From NCBI RefSeq assembly GCF_003473485.1, contig NC_053046.1:39207832-39271831 (forward strand): a stretch of 64,000 nt of DNA, written 5' to 3'. The stretch's first letter is position 1, and each line of letters starts with the position of its first letter. Below the pieces are notes generated by a model. It worked only from the letters and a program-made list of their open reading frames with translations, was not told the DNA's origin and searched no databases. Position numbers and translations under genes: made by a program. Of this stretch, positions 1 to 10,762 are shown one piece after another. Origin of the DNA: Medicago truncatula. Its lineage: Eukaryota; Streptophyta; Magnoliopsida; Fabales; Fabaceae.

Positions 1-1734
1 TCATAGAATTCTCTTTCCGTAATTTTTTTGATATATCACCGTCATAGTCCCAAACCCATAACTCTCAAGCCAATTTTGTTTTGTTTTTCTAAAAACAAAT
101 GAAATGTCGCATGGTGTAATAAACCAATCTTTCATTTCAGGGATGCTATCCTCTGTCACTAGAAGAAGAAAGTGCAAATGCATAAGTGCGAGGAGAAGAA
201 ATAATTAAGATAATCAACCACAACATAATTCTGCTCCACTTTGTGTCATTGTTTATAAAGAATTTGCTACACTAGCAATTGTAGGGAAGAAAATTCATAT
301 ATTGATTGTTTTGGGTTTGTTGGGTAAAATTTGTAATTTTTTAGGGGTTTCTGCTTTATGTCCTATTAAGTGATTGTAACGTTAAAATTCACTGTATAAG
401 AATTATATAGGAGAATTAAAACAGTTTTCAGTTTATCCATCTTGGTACTCAATTTCTTTGAGTTGTGTTGCTAGGGTTTTTTTTGTCCTGATGGGATCAT
501 GTTGTATTATGTAGAGCTTTTATGCACCATTTTTTCCACGGAAACATATTTTAGTTTGTATTTTTTAGGAAATATTTTGTTAGAAAGTGATCTTACTCAC
601 TTCTACATACTTTGTTGTTGTTTCATTTTTCAAGAAAGTCTACGTATTCATGAAAACTGTACAAGAAGTCCACATATATTAGGTGAGAATGACCACTTTT
701 CATTCCTTTTTTAAAATGATTATATGTGTTGATGAACTTAATTCATTTGATAGGGACATTGCATATATGTAAAGAAAATTTCTAATCGCTAAACTACTTG
801 AAAAAAAAATTAATAGCCAATAAAACAAGTTTCAGTTTTTGGAGGATAAGTCAAATTTCAAGTGCAAATAATATATTAAATAATAATCTCTATTATAAAT
901 ATTTGCCTTAATTTTTTTGAAAAGTACATTTGGCACATAATATTGCTTTCCATCATTAATTATTTTCAATTGTTTTTTTAATTGCTACCATTTGTTCATG
1001 TCTCTATTACTTTAGTGATATATATTTTTTTCGGTAATAATATGTTTTTAATAGTGTATTTTTAGTTGAAATTAGTAGCTTAATGAATTTGATTTTGAAC
1101 CCATCATTTTTCTGGCATTTCCTAATTATTGGTGTAAGTTGGTCCAAAAGAAGTTGTATTTACCGGATAATGTTAAGTTGTGTCCGGTTTATAATCCTAC
1201 ATGATAATCTCTTTATGTATATATTTGACTTCTTCAATATTTTTTTTTGCAAATAAATGATCTTTTGCAATTTAAAATTCGCCTCAAAAGACAACAAGTA
1301 AGATGTTGAAAGAGTTTCTTTCTCATATGATTAACCAATTCTCATCTGATTAAATTTAATTTCACAAATATAAGTTCACTAGTTTTTTTCATGTGTTAGC
1401 GAAGGTAGTGTGTAGTGATAGGTAAAGGTTATAGATGGGCAACCAAAAGTAATATATAAAATTAAAATTATAGAAAAAGAGTAGTATTTTCTAACAATTA
1501 AACCAAAGTTTTTAGCGATTTTGCTCGGTATTTCTCCTAACCATTTTCTATAATTTAAATATTAATAATTATTTTATTATTTTTTGTTTAGGTTTGAGGA
1601 GAGCGAGAGGTTTGGAGTGAGATGCTAATATTAAAAAAAATTAAGTCCAAAATGTTTTATACATACACACATCGAGACACTAGATATATCGACTCCAATG
1701 GTGTTTGGTGTACTCACTATGACTAGAGGCATAT
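1..1734. other. AT-rich intergenic DNA, no gene seen
   Basis: No coding region with homology, splice signals or composition typical of an exon was recognised. A 60-codon open frame on the minus strand (1-183) is intact but resembles no family I know and is short enough to be chance. Short frames at 499-714 are low-complexity and unsupported. Confidence 0.5.
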
Positions 1735-1932
1735 GTGAGTGTCGGATAGCACTTGTGTACCATTATGTTATATAACATTAGCCAATTAAGGTGTGCCATG
1801 TGGCACACACTTTAAAAAACATATATCAAATAAAGTATTTATAAAGTAACATTGGTATGTGGCACACTCTTATTGGCCAATGTTATATAACATTGGTACC
1901 TTAATGGTACACAAGTGGTGTCCGTGAGTGCT
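1735..1932. mobile_element. Foldback MITE, about 200 bp
   Basis: The left arm (about 1735-1810) and right arm (about 1855-1932) are long imperfect inverted copies. Both contain the string CACTTGTGTACCATTA, then GTTATATAACATT, then GTGTGCCA, in opposite orientation. The structure is a near-perfect hairpin with a short AT-rich loop, the typical form of a non-autonomous DNA transposon. Exact ends and target duplication were not fixed, so the superfamily is not assigned. Confidence 0.65.
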
Positions 1933-2003
1933 CATGTATTACACTATGTGCTTCATTTATCAAGTGATAATAATTATATAAAGCGGTGTGTGTGTTTTTA
2001 GAA

Positions 2004-2189
2004 CGAGAAATGATATTTGTACAATCAATTTGTGATAACTTTTGTACAATTTTCTCTCTCATACTCACATGATGGTCTTATCCTCTCTCTTCCTTTTTCT
2101 CTCTCCATTGTTTTTGACCAATAAGAAGAGAAAAAAACAAAATTGTCACTAAAATTGTCATGGAATAGATGTACAAATATCATTGCTCT
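2004..2189. mobile_element. MITE, family with ends GAGAAATGATATTTGTAC
   Basis: Terminal inverted repeats are visible: GAGAAATGATATTTGTAC at the left and its complement GTACAAATATCATTGCTC at the right. The interior is CT-rich (TTTTCTCTCTCAT). A second copy with the same ends and the same interior motif lies at 27843-28017, which supports a real family. Confidence 0.6.
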
Positions 2190-2192
2190 TTT

Positions 2193-3778
2193 AGAACATG
2201 CGGCGACTTTACTCAAGCATAAAGATGATGATTAATCAATAATGGTAATGTGATTAGATTTTAGGAACGAGTGAGTTATGATCAACAAAAAGTTATGAAT
2301 GTGGAAAATAATCAAGTTACCGCAAAATTTTAGTGTGGCAAAAATTTGCGTCAACAAATTCATCAATCTATAATTTTTTTCTTTTTTCGTTCGTAATGTT
2401 CTTTTTAAGAACAATCAAGTCGTATTAAAAATAAAGTCAACAAATAGACATAAAGTAAGAGAAAACAAATGAAGACAAACAATCTTTTAAATAGAAGAGT
2501 TTAATGTACCTCAACTAACCAAAATAGAAATAATTTAATGTGTTCTATTATTTATACATAACCATGTATTAAATATATTGAGATGAAAAAACTTATATCA
2601 TTGCCTAAAATTTATTTAAAAAACTATTAGAGCCAAATGGTCATTTTTTTTATAAAACCTACTTAAGGTTTCATATACTACTAAAAATGGTCATTTTGTG
2701 TCACATTATACTGTTGAGACTCATATCCATTTTGCTTCTGTAGAAGAAAAAAATTATACTTTGTCGTGGTCATTTTGCTTCATGTAAGCGCTTATATGAT
2801 ATCGTTTTTATTTAAGATACTTTAATCATTTATAAGCTATCTTTCCTAAAAAAAAATTAAGTTATTTAGTTGATAATTAATAACAACCTATTTAGAGAGG
2901 AAATTTTGTTTCACCCATTTATTTCACCTTTGCGATGGTTTCTTTCTTTTTTTATTAGACAAATATTAGTTGTTAGTAAATTTGTAAAGGGTAGGGAAAA
3001 TGTTAGTTTTTGGGCCTAAAAACTCTGGCTTAAACTCTCTTCATTTTCCATTAGCTTACCTTCATCTTATTAATGGATTCTACAACTAAATTAGGTCATC
3101 AAAATAATTAAAGAGACGATTATATCTTCACAACAATATAAAATTGATAATTACAACGTTGAAAATAATAAGTAAAAATGGATACAATTATATCTCACAA
3201 TCATTAAAAAAAGTTTAATTCCCACGCAAAAAATATTGTTAAGCATAGTGAGATAGATACTAGATTTTCTAATTTATTTTTTGGAGCTAATAGATTCTTT
3301 TATTTTTTCTTAGCTACTAAATTGGGTCTTAAATTTTATACGAAACTAAAATTTGTCTTCACTCAAAATTCATTTGTGTTATCATTCATTTTGTTAATCT
3401 ATAAATGTAAATTTTACAATATCATATTTCTCATTAAACATTTTTTTGAAATATATAATACCAATTAACCGCTAATTATTGTATTTATATCAATGACAAT
3501 CGTACGGTTTCAATGTATTTCAAATTAAATATGGATGCGAAATTTCTTGCATTTTAAATTTGAAACTTTGATTATTTCCTTTAATTGCGCTCCGACATAT
3601 GACATCTATATTGGAGATCAAAATAATTTGTACAATTTTTTTGTTGCGTACGTATGTAACTCATTTAACTATGCAATCCGTCAACTCATCATAACATATG
3701 TCACTTTGTCAACTCATCAAAACACATGCATTTTTCCATTGTTAGTTCCCACCAAAAAGCAAAAGTGAATGTATTTTA
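2193..3778. other. AT-rich intergenic DNA, no gene seen
   Basis: Only short, low-complexity open frames occur here. No splice-consistent coding sequence, RNA gene or well-delimited element was recognised. Confidence 0.45.
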
Positions 3779-4830
3779 AATAATAGAGGTTCGATAAAAA
3801 TATTTGAATGAAAGTGAATGACATCCAAAAACGTATATTTAACATAAAAATTTATGCAAACGAAATTCAAAAACTGACAAAACAATTAATCATGATGCTC
3901 ATAGTTCTTAGAGTGCCTACAGTAGGTTTGATCATCACATTTGACAAAGAGAAACTCCACACGCGAAGTTCACACCACATCTAAATTCAAAACCATAAAA
4001 CATTGGGTATATTAGTCATTTCAGTTATATGTTGCTCAATATCTACTCTTACATACAATGTAGAAGTTTAAATGACACATGATGTAACACCCCGTTACCC
4101 AAAAGTAAATAAATAACAATAATCATCAGGGTATTTCACCAAACGGGTATGCTACATTGCAATTTCAAAATTCTTAAATAGAAAATAAAACTATTTAATC
4201 AAACCACTTGATAAAATATGAAAACATAGCAGCGGAATAGTTTCCAATCCAACAACAGCCTACTACGGCATTAAAGGCCTTAGCATGATTCAACAACATT
4301 GTTCAAAAGACAATAAAGGCTCCACATTGCAAATCCAAAATTCGATACATGGAAAAGAAACAACAATAATATAAATAACAGTTCCCATCCCACGTATCAG
4401 AGCCCTAGATACGACTCTTGAGCCACCACCGACTACTCAGGATCACCTGCAAGTTACCCATAGGAAGGGCAACATTTTCAAGCAGAAGGGGTGAGATTCA
4501 CAACAATAAACATAGATATTAAATCTTCGATTGAATCTAACACCCTAGAACTTCAATATATCATCTTGCAAATATTAATAATTTATTCACAAGTCACAAC
4601 AACATCATCATAATAATCCACTTAATAAGGATGTATACAATGTACATATTACCACGACATCAACAATACAACATGATCACAATGAATATATATAAATAAA
4701 TGTATATTCAACATCAACATCATCCATCAGATAAAACGGAAACAACAACCAAGACTCATGCAAATGACATGACCACTGCTAAGACACCATCTTAGACTTC
4801 TTAATGAGATGCATTATGCATGTGGTACCA

Positions 4831-4943
4831 ATCAGGACCGGAGCCCTCACCGCTTTTGAATGGTTAAAGCATTCATCAGGACCGAAGCCCTCACCGCTGT
4901 TGAGCAACTAGTACTCCAGGACCGAAGCCCTCACCGCTGTTTT
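4831..4943. repeat. Threefold ATCAGGACCGAAGCCCTCAC repeat in the LTR
   Basis: Three near-identical units of about 25 bp start at about 4831, 4875 and 4916, each with the core GGACCG(G/A)AGCCCTCACCGCT. Spacers are 20 and 15 bp. They are far more GC-rich than the rest of the LTR. Role unknown. Confidence 0.8.
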
Positions 4944-5190
4944 ATGCATATGCAATGGACCTACTTGTGTATATCTACATACAACTGACCATGCAATGCA
5001 ACTCCATGTGACTCCAATTAATACAACATGTATGGTTTAATAAATAAATCATACATCATAGCCATCAGCAATAGCAACAACCAGCAATTCATCAATCCAT
5101 AATAATGCACAATTACATAAAACTATGCTCAACACATCAACAATAAGTTACTACTATCCATGCACGAAAATCAACACTCAGGAACTGAGT

Positions 5191-5548
5191 AGCTCGCCTC
5201 GCGAGCACATCTGCTCGCCATGGCGAGTTCACAAAAACACTAGCTCGCCATGGCGAGTTCAAGGCGAACTCGAGGCGAGTAAAAATCAGGTACTCTCGGG
5301 AAAAAGTGACATTTTCTCACTCAAACTCCAATTCTAAGCTCCCTATTCATCTTTTTAACCTAAAACTTTCGCCATTCATCATTAATATCATCTAGGTACC
5401 TTAAACCATCCCCAAAACATCTTATAACAACTTTTCAAAAATCAAGTTTTATCCAGGCTTACTCGCCATGGCGAGTTGGACTGCTCGCGAGGCGAGTGAT
5501 GAAGTTGCTCACTCGCGAGGCGAAGCATGAATGCTCGCGAGGCGAGCG
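5191..5548. repeat. Cluster of CTCGCGAGGCGAG / CTCGCCATGGCGAG palindromes in the LTR
   Basis: At least seven occurrences of two related palindromic words lie within 360 bp. Examples are GCTCGCCTCGCGAGC at 5192, CTCGCCATGGCGAG at about 5214, 5244 and 5462, and GCTCGCGAGGCGAG at about 5483 and 5533. All contain CpG-rich dyads (TCGCGA or CCATGG centres) in an otherwise AT-rich LTR. Confidence 0.8.
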
Positions 5549-6659
5549 ATGAACTTCTGTACGGGCATAAATCTGGTTTTTCCCCAAAATCCCATTTTTC
5601 TTCCAATCACTCCCCAAATCAGTTTACAGATGCAAATTAACTTTCTGTATGCACTTAGAACCTATTTCTAACATCAAATTCATGCTTACAACATCAAAAC
5701 CCACAATTTCAACATAAAACCCAAAATCCCCAATTTTTACCAAAACCTGTTAAACTCAAAATCAGACTTTAAATTCTACACTATTGAAGTAAACCCCACC
5801 CTTACCTTAGAAATTGAAGAAGAAATGCACAGCAAAAAGGGGTTCCTCTGGTTCCTCTCTCTTGCTCCTGGTTTTCTCTTCCTTGGTTTGGTTTCACGTA
5901 AAACTGTTTTCTCACGTACAATAATTCTAACTTCTATTTTCTTAACTTCCCACTTAAGAGTAACTCCCTCCTAATTACACTTAACTCCCCCAAATTCCTA
6001 ATAACTCCAATTAATTCCCCAAACACCAAAATAATTAATATTTCATACTTATTCTAATTATTATTAAATAAACCATATAATAAAATAATACACCACATAA
6101 ATCACCAAACATCATATATAAATATATATATATACTCCACATAGTTTAAAATAATTAAATAAATAACTAGGGCGTTACACATGACACATTAACGTCTTTC
6201 CCTCAAGTGTGAGATTATTTGTATCTGTTATATGATTAGATAAATCAAATAAGCCGAAGGGCGCAACAAGGTAAAAAATATGGTGGTGGCGGTTTGATAG
6301 AAGGATGTCTTTGTTCCTTTGTTCCAAAAGAAAAGAGAAAGTAAATTAGGAAAAGAAATAAGGTGAAAAAGGAATTTGTACACGAGACAAATGATAAAGG
6401 AAAAACCAAGGAGTGTGTGCTTTATTTGTGAGAGTATATGGAACATAATGAGTTGCTGGTAATTTTTATGAATTGTTGAAGGAGTTGGAAATTATTGGAT
6501 AATTATGCTATCAAAATAATAGATTCATTAAAAAAATGTCACATCAATTTAAAATGTCTAATAAATATGTATTTTGTGAACGTAGCATCTACATTTTTTC
6601 ATTGTAAAATCGGACAAAATATCAAAAGCGAAAAAATTTAAAATAAGGTGGCAACTAGG

Positions 6660-6806
6660 CTACCCATGAAAGAATGATGGGTAATTTACCCCAACCAATA
6701 CACATTAGCCACATAAGCACATATTCATGAACTATCTTGACCCCACAAATAAATTGCTCATTTTCATTAGTTGGTGGGTAAATTACCCACCATTCTTCAA
6801 AGGTAA
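6660..6806. mobile_element. Foldback MITE, about 147 bp
   Basis: The left end reads TACCCATGAAAGAATGATGG then GTAATTTACCC. The right end is its inverted, slightly diverged copy (GGGTAAATTACCCACCATTC then TTCAAAGGTAA). The loop is about 80 bp. A TA at each outer edge could be a Stowaway-type target duplication, but the ends are not sharp enough to be sure. Confidence 0.6.
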
Positions 6807-6826
6807 TTTAGAAAAAAAAACCTTAA

Positions 6827-7172
6827 AATAATAGAGGTTGAATAAAAATTTGCTTGAAAACGAATAACATCCCAAAACTAAAATTTAAGACACAGAATTA
6901 AACAAATGACAACAAAAAAACTAACAAAACAAATCGTCATAATGTTGGGAATTTCGTGGGAACCTTTGTTGGGTTGTATCATAACATTAGGCTAAAAGCA
7001 AGCACACAAGTGAGATTGACATCACAACTTCACCCAAAATCTTAAGTCATTAGATATATGAGTCATCTCACTTATATGTTGCTCAACATCTACTATTGCA
7101 TTCAATGTGTTATTTTAACTCACACTTGACACATTAACATCTCTCCATCAAGTATGAGACTTTTGTGTCCAC
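6827..7172 (+). repeat. Diverged local duplication, copy 2 (empty site of the solo LTR)
   Basis: This copy matches 3779-4082 plus 6180-6212 without the 2.1 kb insertion. At the homologous point it reads CACACTTGACACATTAAC, where copy 1 has ACACATGA, the LTR, then CATGACACATTAAC. It therefore shows the pre-insertion arrangement of the target. Confidence 0.6.
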
Positions 7173-8391
7173 GATCCACCACCACGAACCACTTCCGTTC
7201 CACAAAAATGTTGAAGCGGATATGATATCGCCATTGGGACTTATGGGGAGCCAGCACTTGTGTGAATCGATATATTGCAGAAAGAGCAATCACACAAGTA
7301 ATAATGATGTTACATCTTAAACCTCTAATATTTTATCCAATGTTAAGATTTAATTGACATTTATTACATCACAATATTCTATCCTTCGAGGATGACAAAA
7401 TTCTAGCCTGTAATTAGCACGGATGTCCATACTAGTAACAAGATAAACAAAGACTAGCCAATTTATTGATTTGTATGTAATAAGGCTAAGTCCATTAAGT
7501 TGCTTCAATCAACAATGATGTTTAAACATTTGTTCTTTACTGACAATATTGAAACATTTGTATCCTAAATTGACAAACAATATTTGGGTTCAATTTAAAT
7601 CTCTGTATCCTAAATTAACAAACAATATTTGGGTTCAATTTAAATCTCTAAATCCAATAATCCCAATTTATGATGGGCAAATTTTGCTTTCAAATGATCC
7701 TTCGAGGGGTTTAAATGACCCCAAATATTTATTTATATCTATTTTATTTTTAAAGCCACGTCACACCTTCTTCCCTTATCCAAAAAATGTCAACTCAACT
7801 TTTTTGTACATTAAACAACCAAAATCTTTTAGACTAAAATGACTAACGAATTTTGAACCCATAATTTGTTTTATGAATTACGATAGTGATGTACACATTC
7901 AGAGATCAAGATAATTGTTTCCTCTTATTTTATCATTTGAATGAAATTTATTTTTTGTTATGCAAACCAGTATCTCTGCGTGCAACTGTAAATGCTAGTG
8001 CCTCGAATCGGTATGGCTATGACGGATGACAAAACTCTTCTCCAAGGTTTAACAATATTGTATTCTCAGAGTTATATTCGAACTGTCAAGACCTCTAGTT
8101 AAGTTAGGAGAAATTATTTATCATCTCATTCAAGTGATTTTGGATAAATAAAAAAATTGTTGAGTTTTTAGGATTTTTTTTTTGTTTTTAGTTGGTTTTT
8201 TTACTATGATATTTGTATGGAGCTTTTAGCGACAATAATCTTCGTTGGAAAACCTGACACACAAGGTGGGTTCCCCTGTTCCAAACAAGTTTTCCATACA
8301 CATCGATCCTTTGACCACGCTTAAGGGGCCCAAATCTCTTACTGTTTGGACCAATTTATTAGTGGTCTTTTTGAGTTGTTTTTATAAAATA
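7173..8391. other. Intergenic DNA with repeat-like text, no gene seen
   Basis: A 40-bp unit containing AACAATATTTGGGTTCAATT occurs twice in tandem at about 7557-7650. The remaining open frames are low-complexity. The stretch at 7170-7300 resembles non-coding sequence common in legume repeats, but I cannot assign it. Confidence 0.4.
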
Positions 8392-8659
8392 CTACCTTCG
8401 TTCTTTTTTAATTGTCACATTTTAACATTTTACACAAACGAAGACAATCAACAATTGATATTACTTTTGATGCAATAAGCTATACTTTTACTATAATGAC
8501 CTTATTCATTTAATATCACATTTCATATATTTCTCTCTCCGCAATAAATAACTAAAGATAATATTGGTAAAACAACATTTAATGTTGCATTGAACTTTGA
8601 AAGTGACAGTTAAATAGGAACAAAAAATTTCTACGACACTTAAAAAGGAACGGAGGGAG
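8392..8659. mobile_element. Stowaway-type MITE, 268 bp
   Basis: The right end reads GAACGGAGGGAG and the left end CTACCTTCGTTC, matching the well-known Stowaway terminus CTCCCTCCGTTCC. Both sides carry the expected TA dinucleotide target duplication (8390-8391 and 8660-8661). The terminal repeat continues inward as TTTTTTAATTGTC at the left, inverted as GACACTTAAAAA at the right. No coding capacity. It lies about 370 bp upstream of the F-box/WD40 start codon. Confidence 0.8.
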
Positions 8660-9034
8660 TAGTATGTATATTTTAAATTATGAAAAAATTAAAATCCTTC
8701 AAGAACAAAAAAATTATATTTTCCAACCACGTTTTGGATCTCATTCATTCTTTTTAGTTTTTAGTATATCCCTTCTTTGACCGAATTAACCACACAAACC
8801 CTTTTCACTCTCTCTTCACCACTCATCTCTTTTTCAAGGTATTTTCACCCTCTAATTCATTTAGTTTTTATTTATTCATCAATCATTCTTATTTTATTCT
8901 CATTCTTTCGGCAAAATTAGGTTTCCACTTCTCAATTTTGTCTTCAATTAGGGTTTCGATTTTTTCCCAATTCATTGTTTTTGGGGTTTGAATTTTCAAC
9001 CCTTTTGACTCATAGCGTAGAATCCCATTTTTTT

Positions 9035-10762
9035 ATGGCATTTGATTGTCCACAGAGTATTAAGGTTTCTCAAAATTTGGTAGAAAATCCAGGTATAAGC
9101 ATAGACATAGTTGAATTGAATCCAAAACCCAATTCCAAAGCAATTTCAATTTCATTCCCTGATTTTGTTACAAATACCAAATCTGAATCTGGAAAAGGTG
9201 AGATTTTTAAGGGGAAATCCAAGCTGAATTCTAAGAAAGGAATCAAAGCAGCCTCTGCTGGTGCTTTGAATCAATCATCAGTTCCTGGTGATGTGGTTAT
9301 TGGTAATTGTAGGTCAATTACCGACCTGCCTCCGGTGTTGATATCTGAGATTCTGAATTGTCTTGATCCCAAAGAACTTGGAATTGTTTCATGTGTGTCG
9401 TTGATTCTGCGTAGTCTTGCTTCTGAGCATCATGCTTGGAAGGAATTCTATTGTGAAAGGTGGGGGCTTCCAGCAGTTCCTGAGGCTGTCCTGGATTCGG
9501 ATTCTGGGGTTGGGGATTCGGTTAAGGATGAAAAGTCATGGAAGGATATTTTCGTGGAAAGAGATTATAGGAGTAAGACTTTTATGGGAAGGTATAGTAT
9601 GGATGTGTTGTATGGACATACTGAGGCGGTTCGGACTGTTTTCTTGTTGGCTTCTACAAAGCTTATATTTACATCTGGGTATGACACTGTTGTGAGGATG
9701 TGGAACATGGAAAGTGGGTTGTCGGTTGCATCGTCTAAACCACTTGGCTGCACCATTCGTGCGGTTGCAGCTGATACAAGGCTGCTAGTTGCTGGTGGTA
9801 CTGATGGGTTCATTCATTGTTGGAGGGCTGTTGAAGGTTTGCCACATCTGTTTGAGCTTAGAAACTCACAACAAAATAAGAATGAGGTTCGACTTTGGGG
9901 TCATGATGGTCCGGTTACTTCACTTGCTTTAGATTTGACAAGGATTTATAGCGGCTCTTGGGACACGACTGTTCGTGTTTGGGACCGTCACTCGATGAAA
10001 TGCACTGTCGTGTTGAGGCATAGTGACTGGGTTTGGGGACTTGTCCCTCATGATACTACAGTTGTCAGCACATCAGGTTCAAATGTCTATGTTTGGGATA
10101 CAAATAGTGGTAATTTGGCAACTGTTGTTCTAAATGCTCATGTTGGTAATACTTATGCTCTGGCAAGAAGCCATACTGGGGATTTCATTTTTACTGGGGG
10201 TGAAGATGGTTCAATTCACATGTACGAGATTGTTGACGGTAGTTATGTGACCGAAGCTCTGCATGTTGCTACATGGGATCCCCACTCTGGTCCTGTGTAT
10301 TCCCTTGCCTTTGAGTTTCCTTGGCTTGTTTCTGCATCAAGTGACGGCAAATTGGCTCTAATTGACGTGAGGAAGCTGCTGCGCAGGAGCAAGCGTGCCA
10401 TTGGAAAGAGAGCTACGAAGGCAAAGTATTCGGGCGAAGTTAATGTAGAGCCTCCACAGAGGATGTTGCATGGATTTAAGAGTAATCTTTTCTCTGTAGG
10501 TATAGGAGCTGATCGAATTGTTTGCGGAGGTGAAGAAGGTGTCGTTAGGATTTGGAATTTCACAGAAGCTTTGGAAATTGAAAGCAGAGTTCGTGCATTG
10601 AGAGGAATGCGATTAGAGAACAGAATGAGACGACGTAAGAACCAAACAGAGCTCAACAGTAAAGGCGGTAAGAGTGATCAATGTTCAGCTGCGGCCAAGA
10701 AGAGTTCAGTGACTTGTATTTGGCCGAGTAAACGTGGGATGGGTGGAAAGACGAAGGCATAG
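9035..10762 (+). CDS. F-box/WD40-repeat protein (FBX2-like)
   Basis: The product is an intronless 575-residue protein with an N-terminal F-box and a WD40 propeller. This layout is that of a substrate receptor in an SCF (SKP1-cullin-F-box) ubiquitin ligase. The F-box is at about residues 94-140 (SITDLPPVLISEILNCLDP). WD repeats run from about residue 189 (VLYGHTEAVRTVF) to about 530, with diagnostic ends such as VRMWNM, VRVWDR, VYVWDT and VRIWNF. The C-terminal 60 residues are basic, with runs of Arg and Lys, possibly a nuclear signal. I chose the ATG at 9035; the open frame extends 20 codons upstream but without an earlier ATG. The arrangement resembles Arabidopsis At5g21040 (FBX2, linked to phosphate-starvation responses), but this assignment is from memory. 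No frameshift or missing segment is seen. The upstream region is CT-rich, with no clear TATA box. Confidence 0.88.
   Translation: MAFDCPQSIKVSQNLVENPGISIDIVELNPKPNSKAISISFPDFVTNTKSESGKGEIFKGKSKLNSKKGIKAASAGALNQSSVPGDVVIGNCRSITDLPPVLISEILNCLDPKELGIVSCVSLILRSLASEHHAWKEFYCERWGLPAVPEAVLDSDSGVGDSVKDEKSWKDIFVERDYRSKTFMGRYSMDVLYGHTEAVRTVFLLASTKLIFTSGYDTVVRMWNMESGLSVASSKPLGCTIRAVAADTRLLVAGGTDGFIHCWRAVEGLPHLFELRNSQQNKNEVRLWGHDGPVTSLALDLTRIYSGSWDTTVRVWDRHSMKCTVVLRHSDWVWGLVPHDTTVVSTSGSNVYVWDTNSGNLATVVLNAHVGNTYALARSHTGDFIFTGGEDGSIHMYEIVDGSYVTEALHVATWDPHSGPVYSLAFEFPWLVSASSDGKLALIDVRKLLRRSKRAIGKRATKAKYSGEVNVEPPQRMLHGFKSNLFSVGIGADRIVCGGEEGVVRIWNFTEALEIESRVRALRGMRLENRMRRRKNQTELNSKGGKSDQCSAAAKKSSVTCIWPSKRGMGGKTKA

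Larger units (their letters stand above)
4083..6179. mobile_element. Solo LTR of an LTR retrotransposon, 2097 bp
   Basis: The block begins TGTAACACCCCG and ends GGGCGTTACA, so it has the TG...CA termini and short terminal inverted repeats of an LTR. It is flanked by an exact 5-bp duplication, CATGA, at 4078-4082 and 6180-6184. No gag, protease, reverse transcriptase or integrase reading frame lies inside, and no second LTR is present, so this is a solo LTR left by recombination. The length is large for an LTR and suggests a Ty3-gypsy element, but the family is not established. It contains CTCGCGAGGCGAG palindromes and a threefold GGACCGAAGCCCTCACCGC motif, both described separately. Confidence 0.85.
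3779..6212 (+). repeat. Diverged local duplication, copy 1 (interrupted by the solo LTR)
   Basis: Sequence at 3779-4082 continues, after the inserted LTR, at 6180-6212. It aligns along its whole length with 6827-7172. Shared landmarks in the same order are AATAATAGAGGTT, CTAACAAAACAA (as CTGACAAAACAA), ATATGTTGCTCAA-ATCTACT, CATTCAATGTG (as CATACAATGTA), GACACATTAAC and CTCAAGT-TGAGA. The two copies are clearly diverged, so the duplication or dispersal is old. The function is unknown; it may be part of a dispersed repeat. Confidence 0.6.

Noticed and set aside
1-183. 60-codon minus-strand ORF at the window edge
   Set aside because: It is complete (ends in a stop at the edge) and short, with no recognisable domain; chance is sufficient.
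4083-6179. DNA transposon with TGTAACACCC inverted ends
   Set aside because: The ends resemble short inverted repeats, but a 5-bp target duplication and TG...CA termini fit a solo LTR better.
7549-7842. 97-codon ORF with repeated YPKLTNNIWVQFKSL
   Set aside because: It arises from a 40-bp non-coding tandem duplication in AT-rich DNA; no domain and no ATG at its start.
9417-9813. Alternative-frame ORFs overlapping the F-box/WD40 gene
   Set aside because: They are shadows of a strongly coding frame with clear WD40 motifs and have no features of their own.
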